30,356 nt of DNA from an uncultured Dechloromonas sp. (GTDB lineage: Bacteria; Pseudomonadota; Gammaproteobacteria; Burkholderiales; Rhodocyclaceae): contig CALKUR010000010.1 of the NCBI GenBank assembly GCA_937996725.1, positions 1 to 30,356 on the forward strand, written 5' to 3'. A model generated the notes under the pieces. It was not told where the DNA came from. It did not search any database and saw only the letters and a list, made by a program, of their open reading frames with translations. The translations under genes were made by a program, and so were the position numbers. Positions 9,362 through 16,162 of this stretch are shown one piece after another. Each line of letters opens with the position of its first letter. The stretch's first letter is position 1.

Positions 9362-10657
9362 TTAGTGGCCCAGTTTGGCAAACTCAGCATCGGCCGCCGC
9401 AATGGTCGCGTCGATGTCGGCCGGCGTATGGGTGGCGCTGACAAAGCCGGCCTCAAAGGCCGACGGGGCGAAGTAATGGCCTTCGCCAGGCGTGTCTAGC
9501 ATGGCGTGGAAGAAGCGGTTGAAGCGCGCCGTATCGGCCTGCATGACCTCGGCATAGTTGGTCGGCGGGGCCTCGCTGAAATACAGGCCGAACATACCGC
9601 CCACGGCCTGTGCCGAAAACGCCACGCCATGCTTGCGGGCGGCGGCGGCCAGGCCGTCGGTGAGCTGACGGGTGCGCTGGGCCAGCGATTCGTAAAAACC
9701 CGGCGCACGCAGTTTCTTCAGCGTGGTTAGACCCGCGGCCACGGCCACCGGGTTGCCCGACAACGTGCCGGCCTGATAAACCGGACCCAGCGGTGCCAGA
9801 CAGGTCAGGATATCTTTACGGCCCCCGAAGGCGGCCAGCGGCATACCGCCACCGACGATCTTGCCCAGCGTGGTGAGATCGGGGGTGATGCCATAGTGGC
9901 CTTGCACCCCTTGCAGCCCGACGCGGAAGCCGGTCATGACTTCGTCAAAAATCAGGACGGCACCCACGCGGGTGCAGCCATTGCGCAGCGCTTGCAGGAA
10001 CGCCTTGCCCGGATCGACCAGATTCATGTTGCCGGCGATGGGCTCGACGATGACGGCGGCCAGTTTGTCGGCGTATTTTTCAACGGCTTCATTGAAAGCG
10101 GCGATGTCGTTATACGGTAGCACCAGCGTGTGTGCGGCCACATCGGCCGGCACGCCGCCCGATGACGGGTTGCCGAAGGTGAGTAGGCCGGAACCGGCTT
10201 TGACCAGGAGACTGTCGGCGTGGCCGTGATAGCAGCCTTCGAACTTGATGATGAGATCGCGGCCGGTGAAACCGCGCGCCAGACGAATCGCGCTCATGGT
10301 CGCTTCGGTGCCCGACGAGACCAGGCGGACCATTTCCAACGACGGCAATAGTTCGCAGAGCAGATCGGCCATCTCGACTTCGGCACCGGTGGGTGCGCCA
10401 AAAGTCAGGCCGCGGGCAGCGGTGGTCTGTACGGCTTCCAGGACATCTGGATCGGCGTGGCCCAGGATCAGCGGACCCCAGGACCCCACGTAATCGATAT
10501 AGACCTTGCCGTCGGCATCGGTGACGCGCGGGCCTTTGCCCGAAGCAAAGAAACGGGGCGTGCCGCCGACGCCGCGGAAGGCGCGGACGGGCGAGTTCAC
10601 GCCGCCGGGAATATGGCGTTGGGCTTCAGCGAAGAGTTGTTCGTTACGACTGGTCAT
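9362..10657 (-). CDS. hemL: Glutamate-1-semialdehyde 2,1-aminomutase
   Basis: A PLP enzyme that moves the amino group of glutamate-1-semialdehyde to give 5-aminolevulinate, the second step of the C5 route to haem. The 431-residue protein matches the usual length. Recognisable parts are the N-terminal P-G-G-V-N-S-P-V-R-A-F segment, S-S-G-T-E-A-T at 114-120 (PLP phosphate binding), F-D-E-V-M-T-G-F-R at 237-245, and the Schiff-base lysine K266 in TLGKIVGGGMPLAAFGG. It lies 37 bases downstream of thiE on the same strand, probably co-transcribed, and ends at an intrinsic terminator. Use of hemL implies tRNA-dependent ALA synthesis rather than ALA synthase. Confidence 0.98.
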   Translation of the reverse strand: MTSRNEQLFAEAQRHIPGGVNSPVRAFRGVGGTPRFFASGKGPRVTDADGKVYIDYVGSWGPLILGHADPDVLEAVQTTAARGLTFGAPTGAEVEMADLLCELLPSLEMVRLVSSGTEATMSAIRLARGFTGRDLIIKFEGCYHGHADSLLVKAGSGLLTFGNPSSGGVPADVAAHTLVLPYNDIAAFNEAVEKYADKLAAVIVEPIAGNMNLVDPGKAFLQALRNGCTRVGAVLIFDEVMTGFRVGLQGVQGHYGITPDLTTLGKIVGGGMPLAAFGGRKDILTCLAPLGPVYQAGTLSGNPVAVAAGLTTLKKLRAPGFYESLAQRTRQLTDGLAAAARKHGVAFSAQAVGGMFGLYFSEAPPTNYAEVMQADTARFNRFFHAMLDTPGEGHYFAPSAFEAGFVSATHTPADIDATIAAADAEFAKLGH

Positions 10658-10694
10658 GAGCGGGACTCGATGCGAGAGGATTCAATAAAGGGTG

Positions 10695-11345
10695 TCAGGC
10701 AACCATGGGCTCGGCCAGAAACTGGCGGACCCGATCGTGGACGTGTTCCGGGGTGGCGGGGGCTTCTGGGGTGCCGAAGAGTTCGGAGATGAGTGCCACC
10801 GCATCGACCTTGCCGTCGAGGGCATCGACGTTATCCCGCGTGATGCCGCCGATACCGCAGATAGCGACCTGGTCACCCAGGGCCTGACGATACGCGTCGA
10901 GTTGCGCCAGGCTGACTTTGCGTGCCGCGGGTTTGGTCGGCGAATCGAAGCAGGCACCAAACGCGACATAGCTTGCGCCATCGGCCACGGCTTGTTGCGC
11001 TAGCGCCAGATCGTTGTAACAAGAGGCACCGATGATGGTGCCCGGCGGTAACAGCCGACGGGCATCGTGCACATGGCCATCCGTGCCGCCCAGATGCACG
11101 CCATCGGCACCACAGGCGACGGCCAGCACCACATCATCGTTGACGATGAGTTTGGCACCATATTGGCGACACAGTGCTGCTAATGCCCGGCCGCGGGTGA
11201 GCATCAGCGGCATGGGGCTGATTTTGTCCCGATACTGAAGCAATCGTACGCCGGCCGAGAGGGCGCTTTCCACCAGCGCCAGTAGGCGGGGTGTATCGGC
11301 CAAATCCGGAGTAATGGCGTAGAGGGGGCTGGGGAAGCGAAACAC
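10695..11345 (-). CDS. thiE: Thiamine-phosphate synthase
   Basis: This enzyme joins HMP-PP and hydroxyethylthiazole phosphate to form thiamine monophosphate. The 216-residue TIM barrel shows Q-Y-R-D-K near residue 38, V-N-D-D with G-A-D-G-V-H-L-G (pyrophosphate and Mg binding), the S-P-T-K-P loop, and C-G-I-G-G-I at the thiazole-phosphate site. The start is GTG at 11345; no ATG lies nearby in frame and the barrel's first strand follows immediately. The ribosome binding site is weak. No TPP aptamer precedes it, so unlike thiD-thiC it is probably not under riboswitch control. The 149-base gap to the divergent rubredoxin gene carries a palindrome that may be an operator. Confidence 0.95.
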   Translation of the reverse strand: MFRFPSPLYAITPDLADTPRLLALVESALSAGVRLLQYRDKISPMPLMLTRGRALAALCRQYGAKLIVNDDVVLAVACGADGVHLGGTDGHVHDARRLLPPGTIIGASCYNDLALAQQAVADGASYVAFGACFDSPTKPAARKVSLAQLDAYRQALGDQVAICGIGGITRDNVDALDGKVDAVALISELFGTPEAPATPEHVHDRVRQFLAEPMVA

Positions 11346-11392
11346 GGGTCGAAATAAGAAATCAGGTCTGGGATAGCCAAATCCACCAAAGG

Positions 11393-11414
11393 GTTGTCGT
11401 TAAAGAATGACAAC
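11393..11414. repeat. 22-bp imperfect palindrome, candidate operator between thiE and rubredoxin gene
   Basis: The two nine-base arms, GTTGTCGTT and AATGACAAC, are reverse complements except at one position and are separated by the four bases AAAG. The site lies 48 bases upstream of thiE and 81 bases upstream of the rubredoxin gene. The size and two-fold symmetry suit a dimeric regulator, but it could also form a hairpin. Confidence 0.4.
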
Positions 11415-11494
11415 GGGATGACAGCGGACTAGAGCTCGGTTAGGATGGCCGTATTGTATCAATCTGCTTTTCTACTTTTATCGAAGGTTTTGCC

Positions 11495-11674
11495 ATGAGT
11501 GGTCAGTCTTACAAGTCCTGGATGTGTCTGGGCTGCGGCTTTATTTACGACGAAGAAGCCGGGTTGCCGGAAGATGGCATTGCGCCGGGCACCGTTTGGG
11601 CCGATGTGCCGATGAACTGGGTCTGCCCGGAATGTGGTCTTCGTAAAGAAGACTTCGAGATGATCGAACTCTGA
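11495..11674 (+). CDS. Rubredoxin
   Basis: A small cytosolic electron carrier with one iron bound by four cysteines. The 59-residue protein has the two knuckles C11-x2-C14-G and C44-P-E-C47-G, and the conserved Y-D-E..G-x-P-E-D-G-I-x-P-G-T-x-W core between them. A Shine-Dalgarno AAGG lies eight bases before the ATG. The second knuckle continues C-G-L-R-K-E-D-F, the usual rubredoxin ending. In many betaproteobacteria rubredoxin sits next to hemL/thiE and the pil chemotaxis regulators, as here. The next gene, a response regulator, starts 24 bases downstream and is probably co-transcribed. Confidence 0.95.
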   Translation: MSGQSYKSWMCLGCGFIYDEEAGLPEDGIAPGTVWADVPMNWVCPECGLRKEDFEMIEL

Positions 11675-11698
11675 TCATCGAATAAGCCGGGGCCGAGG

Positions 11699-12067
11699 GT
11701 GAGCATTCAGACGATACTGGTGGTGGAACCCTCTCCGGTGGAGCGGGCGCAAATTGCCAGTACGTTGTCGGGTGCCGGCTACCAGGTGACCGTGGCCGCT
11801 GACGGTGAAGAAGGTGTCGGCATTGCCAAGCGAGAATACCCGGATCTGATTCTGATGGAAGTCGTGATGCCGGGGTTGAATGGGTACCAGGCGACGCGTG
11901 CCTTAACCCGCAGCGAAGACGACCGTCTGGCGCGCACGCCGATTATTCTGGTCTCTGCCAAGGGGCAAGATACCGATAAGGTTTGGGGTCTGCGGCAAGG
12001 CGCGATTGATTATCTGGTCAAACCCGTGACGGATGACGAACTGCTGACGCGGATTGCGGATATCTAA
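11699..12067 (+). CDS. PilG/PilH-type single-domain response regulator with degenerate phosphorylation site
   Basis: A stand-alone receiver domain of 122 residues most like PilH and PilG of the Pil-Chp system that controls type IV pili. The run V-V-M-P-G-L-N-G-Y-Q-A-T-R-A-L-T, the D-K-V-W-G-L-R-Q-G-A-I-D-Y-L-V-K-P stretch and the C-terminal helix match that subfamily. The active site is altered. The usual Asp phosphoacceptor in L-M-D is Glu (E54 in LILMEVVMPG), and the acidic pair D-D near residue 10 is E10-P11 (VVEPSPVER). The conserved Ser/Thr (S86) and Lys (K108) are kept. It may act as a constitutive or phosphorylation-independent receiver. The start is GTG, 24 bases after rubredoxin. The partners usually found next (second receiver, pilI, pilJ) are absent; a photolyase gene follows convergently. 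Confidence 0.9.
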   Translation: MSIQTILVVEPSPVERAQIASTLSGAGYQVTVAADGEEGVGIAKREYPDLILMEVVMPGLNGYQATRALTRSEDDRLARTPIILVSAKGQDTDKVWGLRQGAIDYLVKPVTDDELLTRIADI

Positions 12068-12091
12068 ACAACAACGCGTTTGAATTGATGG

Positions 12092-12112
12092 CCGGGTTAC
12101 CCCGGTTTTTTT
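12092..12112 (+). terminator. Intrinsic terminator after the response regulator
   Basis: CCGGG (12092-12096) pairs with CCCGG (12101-12105), followed by seven T residues, 25 bases after the response-regulator stop codon. It overlaps the last codons of the convergent photolyase gene, so the DNA encoding that protein's K-K-P-G end also forms this terminator. Confidence 0.8.
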
Positions 12113-13620
12113 ACGTCGGTAGTTTCACCCGTCGCGGCTTTGAAGCGGGCCAGCGTGCGTTGCCGTGCTTCGGCATGGTCGACCACGGGCATCGGATAAT
12201 CGCGCCCGATCAGCACACCGCATTCGGCCTGCACCTCGGCTGGCATGGTCCACGGTGCGTGAATGTATTTGTCCGGCACGTTGGCGAGTTCGGGTACATA
12301 ACGGCGGATGAATTTGCCTTGCAGGTCGAAACGTTCTGACTGCGTGACCGGATTGAAAATGCGGAACCACGGCTGGGCGTCGCAGCCGGTGGAGGCCGAC
12401 CATTGCCAGCCGCCGTTGTTGGCTGAGAGATCGAAGTCGAGTAGCCATTGCGCGAACCAGGCTTCGCCGTCGCGCCAATCGAGCCCGAGGTCTTTGGTAT
12501 AGAACGAAGCGCTCACCATGCGTAGTCGGTTATGCATCCAGCCGGTTTTGAGCAGCTGACGTTGCGCGGCGTCGACCAGTGGGTAACCGGTATTGCCCTG
12601 ACACCAGGCGTCGTGCCACGTGGGCTCCGTATCCCACGCGATGGTATCGAAGGCCGGCTTGAACGCGTGGCCAATCGCGTGCGGGAAGTGATGCAGGATC
12701 GCGAAATAGAAGTCGCGCCAGATGAGTTCATTCAGCCAGCCGAGCGCACCTTCCGTGCCTTCGCGCCAGGCGCGGCCAGCCAGTTCACGTATCGAGACGG
12801 TGCCGAAGCGCAGATGCGCTGAGAGATACGACACACCTTTGACGGCAGGAAAGTCGCGCGCGGTTTTATAGGTGTCGATGCGGGTGAAGAAGTCTTCTAT
12901 GCGTTCGCGGCCGCCCCGCATGCCGGGCACGATGCCGATCTTTTGGAGATCGGTGGGTTCGAAGCCGATGTCGGCCAAGCTGGGGACGCCGGTGGCTAAG
13001 GGGGATGTGCTCAGGTGGTCGAAGTAACGTTCGACCGGATACGGGCGCACATAGAAATCGCCATCGCTCAGTGCGGCCTTTTTGTACCAGGCATTTTTGT
13101 AAGGGGTGAACACCGTAAAAGGTTTTCCGGCCTGAGTGAGCACCTCGTCCATTTCGAAGATCGCCTGATCCTTGAAACTGTGAAATGCGATATTGTCTAA
13201 GGCCAAGGTCTGCGCCACATCGTCGTCGCGTAGCACGGCGGTGGGTTCGTAATCCCGGTTGATGTACACCGCACCCACGTCGAGGGCGCGGGCGAGCGCA
13301 GGGATCTCGGCACGGGGCTGGCCATGACGCACGATGAGCGCGCCGCCAACCTCGCACAATGCCGCATTCAGATCGACCAACGACTCGCGAATAAATTCGA
13401 CACGGCGGTCGTTACGCGGCAGCAGATCCAGAATGTCGCGATCAAACACGAAGGCCACGTACACGCGTGTGTGACGGCGCAGCGCGTGGTAGAGCGCGGC
13501 GTGGTCCGTCAGGCGCAAATCACGGCGCAGCCAGACGAGGGCTGGGCGCGAGTCAGAATCTAAAGTTTTCAAGGTGTTCGAAGCGATTTGGGGCGACATT
13601 TGCGGTAGAATACGCGACAT
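12097..13620 (-). CDS. phrB: Deoxyribodipyrimidine (CPD) photolyase
   Basis: A class I photolyase that uses blue light and FADH- to split cyclobutane pyrimidine dimers. The N-terminal antenna-binding Rossmann domain begins at ALVWLRRDLRLTDH, and the FAD-binding helical domain carries TGYPLVDA and the segments TGWMHNRLRM, NNGGWQWSAST and RIFNP. These are the class I signatures around FAD and the DNA dimer pocket. ATG 13620 (507 residues) is preferred because GGAAG precedes it by about six bases; ATG 13599 lacks a ribosome binding site, and a longer in-frame extension to 13755 runs antisense through yqgE. This start overlaps the divergent yqgE promoter region. The last codons overlap the terminator of the convergent response regulator. 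Confidence 0.95.
   Translation of the reverse strand: MSRILPQMSPQIASNTLKTLDSDSRPALVWLRRDLRLTDHAALYHALRRHTRVYVAFVFDRDILDLLPRNDRRVEFIRESLVDLNAALCEVGGALIVRHGQPRAEIPALARALDVGAVYINRDYEPTAVLRDDDVAQTLALDNIAFHSFKDQAIFEMDEVLTQAGKPFTVFTPYKNAWYKKAALSDGDFYVRPYPVERYFDHLSTSPLATGVPSLADIGFEPTDLQKIGIVPGMRGGRERIEDFFTRIDTYKTARDFPAVKGVSYLSAHLRFGTVSIRELAGRAWREGTEGALGWLNELIWRDFYFAILHHFPHAIGHAFKPAFDTIAWDTEPTWHDAWCQGNTGYPLVDAAQRQLLKTGWMHNRLRMVSASFYTKDLGLDWRDGEAWFAQWLLDFDLSANNGGWQWSASTGCDAQPWFRIFNPVTQSERFDLQGKFIRRYVPELANVPDKYIHAPWTMPAEVQAECGVLIGRDYPMPVVDHAEARQRTLARFKAATGETTDVKKPG
13606..13611 (+). promoter_or_regulatory. -10 box candidate for yqgE-ruvX-pyrRBC'
   Basis: TAGAAT on the plus strand lies seven bases before the in-frame ATG at 13619 and 58 bases before the preferred yqgE start at 13670. 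It sits inside the 5' coding end of the divergent photolyase gene. No clear -35 box is seen at normal spacing. Confidence 0.4.
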
Positions 13621-13669
13621 GATCGCTTCCAGCGAACCCTCGAACGCAGAAGTCACACAATCGTCGGGG

Positions 13670-14239
13670 ATGGCAGAGTCTGCCACCTGGCTGCGAGGGC
13701 ATTTTCTGGTGGCTATGCCGGGCATGTCGGATCCCCGTTTCGCCCACAGCCTCATCTATCTCTGCGAACACTCCGGTAACGGTGCCATGGGTATTGTGGT
13801 GAACAAGCCCACGGACATGACGCTCGCCTCGTTGTTCGAACGCGTCGACCTTGAGAACCAGCCCGATCCCGAACTGGCCGGACAGCCGGTGCTGTTCGGC
13901 GGCCCGGTACAGCTGGATCGCGCCTTTGTCCTGCATAAGCCCGCCAAACCCTGGCAGGCCACCATGCAAATTACCGATAAGATCGCGCTGACCAGTTCCA
14001 AAGATATTCTGGAATCGGTCGGCGGCGAGACCGAGCCTGCCGCAATGCTGGTCGCGCTGGGTTACGCCGGCTGGGTGCCGGGACAACTCGACAACGAAAT
14101 TCTGCAGAACGCCTGGCTGAGCGTGCCGGCCGACGACGAAATCCTCTTTGATCTGCCGTACGAAGAGCGGCTACCAGCGGCGCTCGCCAAGCTCGGCATC
14201 GGCTTCGATCGACTTTCGGGTGTGGCGGGTCATGCCTGA
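13670..14239 (+). CDS. yqgE: YqgE/AlgH family protein (UPF0301)
   Basis: A conserved cytosolic protein of unclear biochemical role; in Pseudomonas the homologue AlgH was linked to alginate regulation. The family core is easily recognised: L-R-G-H-F-L-V-A-M-P-G-M-S-D-P-R-F, C-E-H-S-G-N-G-A-M-G-I-V-V-N-K-P, G-G-P-V-Q and the C-terminal Y-A-G-W-x-P-G-Q-L-D-N-E motif. Starting at 13670 gives 189 residues, close to the 187 of E. coli YqgE. The ATG at 13619 would add 17 residues and sits seven bases after a TAGAAT box, so a leaderless longer form is possible. The stop codon overlaps the ruvX start by eight bases (ATGCCTGA). First gene of yqgE-ruvX-pyrR-pyrB-pyrC'. Confidence 0.93.
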   Translation: MAESATWLRGHFLVAMPGMSDPRFAHSLIYLCEHSGNGAMGIVVNKPTDMTLASLFERVDLENQPDPELAGQPVLFGGPVQLDRAFVLHKPAKPWQATMQITDKIALTSSKDILESVGGETEPAAMLVALGYAGWVPGQLDNEILQNAWLSVPADDEILFDLPYEERLPAALAKLGIGFDRLSGVAGHA

Positions 14240-14687
14240 GGGCACCGTCATGGGCTTCGACTTTGGCACGGTGCGCATCGGCGTGGCGATTGGCGAAACC
14301 GTCACCGGTCTGGCGCACCCGCTGACGATGATCGCCAGCGAGCCCATCGCGCAACGTTTCGAGCAGATTGGTGCCTTGCTGGCCGAATGGCAGCCGCATC
14401 AGATCATTGTCGGCCTGCCCACCTCGCTGGATGGGGCCGAACACGACATGACGCAACGCTGCCGCCGCTTCGGCAACCAACTGCATGGTCGCTTCAATTT
14501 GCCGGTTGCTTGGGTCGATGAGCGCTTAAGTTCAGCCGAGGCTGAACAACGCCTGCAACAAGCCGGGCAGTCGGCGCGCGCGACCAAGGCGAACGTCGAT
14601 GCCGTCGCCGCACAGATCCTGCTGCAGCAATGGCTGGATCAACACGCCCAACAGAAACAGATTCCTTCCGGAGGCATGCATGCCTGA
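14232..14687 (+). CDS. ruvX: RuvX/YqgF Holliday-junction resolvase-like protein
   Basis: An RNase H-fold nuclease (YqgF) proposed as a Holliday-junction resolvase and shown in E. coli to act in processing the 5' end of 16S rRNA. The 151-residue protein starts at the first strand M-G-F-D-F-G-T-V-R-I-G-V-A, which carries the first catalytic Asp. It continues with I-V-G-L-P-T-S-L-D-G, the V-D-E-R-L-S-S motif with the second acidic residue, and a final D-A-V-A-A-Q-I-L-L-Q. The start at 14232 overlaps yqgE by eight bases, and the stop overlaps pyrR by the same eight-base sequence, so translation is probably coupled along the operon. Confidence 0.95.
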   Translation: MPEGTVMGFDFGTVRIGVAIGETVTGLAHPLTMIASEPIAQRFEQIGALLAEWQPHQIIVGLPTSLDGAEHDMTQRCRRFGNQLHGRFNLPVAWVDERLSSAEAEQRLQQAGQSARATKANVDAVAAQILLQQWLDQHAQQKQIPSGGMHA

Positions 14688-15204
14688 TTTGAACACGTTG
14701 CCCGACGCCGAGCAGCAGATTGCGGCGCTGGCGGAACAGCTCCGACTCGTCTTTGAACGCGCACCCGATACCGTACTGATTGGCGTGTTTACCGGCGGCG
14801 TCTGGATCGCCGAACGACTCTCGCAACTGTTGCCTTCGCATCCACCGGTGGGCAGTGTCGATATCTCGTTTTACCGTGATGACTTCAGCGAACGTGGGCT
14901 CAGTCCGAACGTGCAGCCGACCACGGTGCCGGTGGATATCGCCGGCAAACCGGTGATTCTGGTCGACGATGTGCTCTATACCGGCCGCACCACGCGGGCG
15001 GCGCTGAACGAACTATTCGACTACGGCCGACCGGGCAGCGTGCAACTCGCAGTGCTGGCCGATCGTGGCGGCCGACAGCTCCCGATCGCGGCCGATTTCT
15101 GCGCCTGGCAGATTGATCTGCCGGAGAACGCCAGCCTGGTGCTGGCCCGAACCCCCGCCGATGACCCGAATGGCCAACTGACCTGGAGCCTGGATGATGC
15201 TTGA
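14680..15204 (+). CDS. pyrR: PyrR: pyrimidine operon regulator / uracil phosphoribosyltransferase-like
   Basis: A type I phosphoribosyltransferase-fold protein. In Bacillus PyrR is an RNA-binding attenuator with UPRT activity; in Pseudomonas a homologue regulates pyr genes. The 174-residue product has the PRPP-binding loop V-I-L-V-D-D-V-L-Y-T-G-R-T at 92-104, preceded by D-I-S-F-Y-R-D-D at 61-68, both PyrR hallmarks. The start has a strong GGAGG five bases upstream, located within the end of ruvX, and overlaps ruvX by eight bases. It runs directly into pyrB with another eight-base overlap. Because the pyr genes are joined without a leader, no PyrR attenuator can sit between pyrR and pyrB. Any control must act at the upstream promoter or elsewhere. 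Confidence 0.94.
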   Translation: MPDLNTLPDAEQQIAALAEQLRLVFERAPDTVLIGVFTGGVWIAERLSQLLPSHPPVGSVDISFYRDDFSERGLSPNVQPTTVPVDIAGKPVILVDDVLYTGRTTRAALNELFDYGRPGSVQLAVLADRGGRQLPIAADFCAWQIDLPENASLVLARTPADDPNGQLTWSLDDA

Positions 15205-16162
15205 TCCGCAACTCGACGCCGACGGCAACCTGATCCACCTGCTCTCGACCGAGGGCCTATCGAAAGAGCAGCTGACACGCCTGCTCGATACCGGTGCCAG
15301 TTTCCTCGGCGTATCCGATCGCGACATGAAGAAGGTGCCGCTGCTGCGCGGCAAGAGTGTGTTTAACCTCTTCTTCGAAAATTCGACCCGCACGCGCACG
15401 ACCTTCGAGATTGCCGCCAAGCGCCTCTCGGCCGACGTGATTAATCTGAACATGTCGACGTCGTCTACCGCTAAAGGCGAGACGCTGCTCGACACCGTCG
15501 ATAACCTCTGTGCGATGCACGCCGACATGTTTGTCGTGCGCCACGAATCTAGCGGTGCGCCGCATCTGATCGTGGATCATTTGCGCCGTACCGGCCGCAG
15601 CGATATTCACGTCATCAACGCAGGCGATGGTCGCCACGGTCACCCGACGCAAGGCCTGCTCGACATGTACACGATCCGTCACTACAAGGGCGGCTTCGAA
15701 GGCTTGAATGTGGCGCTGATCGGGGACATCTTGCACTCGCGGGTGGCGCGCTCGGATATTCACGCGCTGAAGACACTCGGTGCCGCATCGATTCGTGTGG
15801 TCGGTCCGCAGACGCTCATCCCCACTGATATCGAAGAACTCGGCGTCGAAGTGCACCGTGATCTGGACAGAGGCTTAAAAGACTGCGATGTCGTCATCAC
15901 CCTGCGCCTGCAGCGCGAGCGCATGACGGGCGCGCTACTCCCGTCGGCAACCGAGTTCCACGATCGCTACGGTCTTACCCACGAGCGACTCAAAATCGCC
16001 AAGCCCGATGCCATCGTGATGCACCCGGGCCCCATGAACCGCGGTGTGGAAATTGATTCGGCAGTCGCCGATAGCCCGCGCGCAGTGATTCTGCCGCAGG
16101 TCACCTTCGGGATCGCCATGCGCATGGCGGTGATGAGCGTACTCGCAGGAGGCGGCGCATGA
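15197..16162 (+). CDS. pyrB: Aspartate carbamoyltransferase catalytic subunit
   Basis: Joins carbamoyl phosphate and aspartate to form carbamoyl aspartate, the first committed step of pyrimidine synthesis. The 321-residue enzyme has the carbamoyl-phosphate loop F-E-N-S-T-R-T-R-T (61-68), the 80s-loop S-T-A-K-G-E (90-95), the H-P-T-Q-G-L-L-D motif, and H-P-G-P-M-N-R-G-V-E near the C-terminus. Either ATG 15194 or ATG 15197 is possible; 15197 gives the same eight-base overlap seen at the two preceding junctions. No pyrI regulatory subunit gene is present. Instead it is followed by pyrC', as in Pseudomonas-type class A ATCase, where PyrB and the inactive PyrC' form a dodecamer. Its stop overlaps pyrC' by four bases (ATGA). 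Confidence 0.97.
   Translation: MLDPQLDADGNLIHLLSTEGLSKEQLTRLLDTGASFLGVSDRDMKKVPLLRGKSVFNLFFENSTRTRTTFEIAAKRLSADVINLNMSTSSTAKGETLLDTVDNLCAMHADMFVVRHESSGAPHLIVDHLRRTGRSDIHVINAGDGRHGHPTQGLLDMYTIRHYKGGFEGLNVALIGDILHSRVARSDIHALKTLGAASIRVVGPQTLIPTDIEELGVEVHRDLDRGLKDCDVVITLRLQRERMTGALLPSATEFHDRYGLTHERLKIAKPDAIVMHPGPMNRGVEIDSAVADSPRAVILPQVTFGIAMRMAVMSVLAGGGA

Noticed and set aside
11204..11413. A short minus-strand frame upstream of and overlapping thiE, considered as a leader peptide.
   Set aside because: No Shine-Dalgarno precedes it and most of it is simply thiE in another frame.
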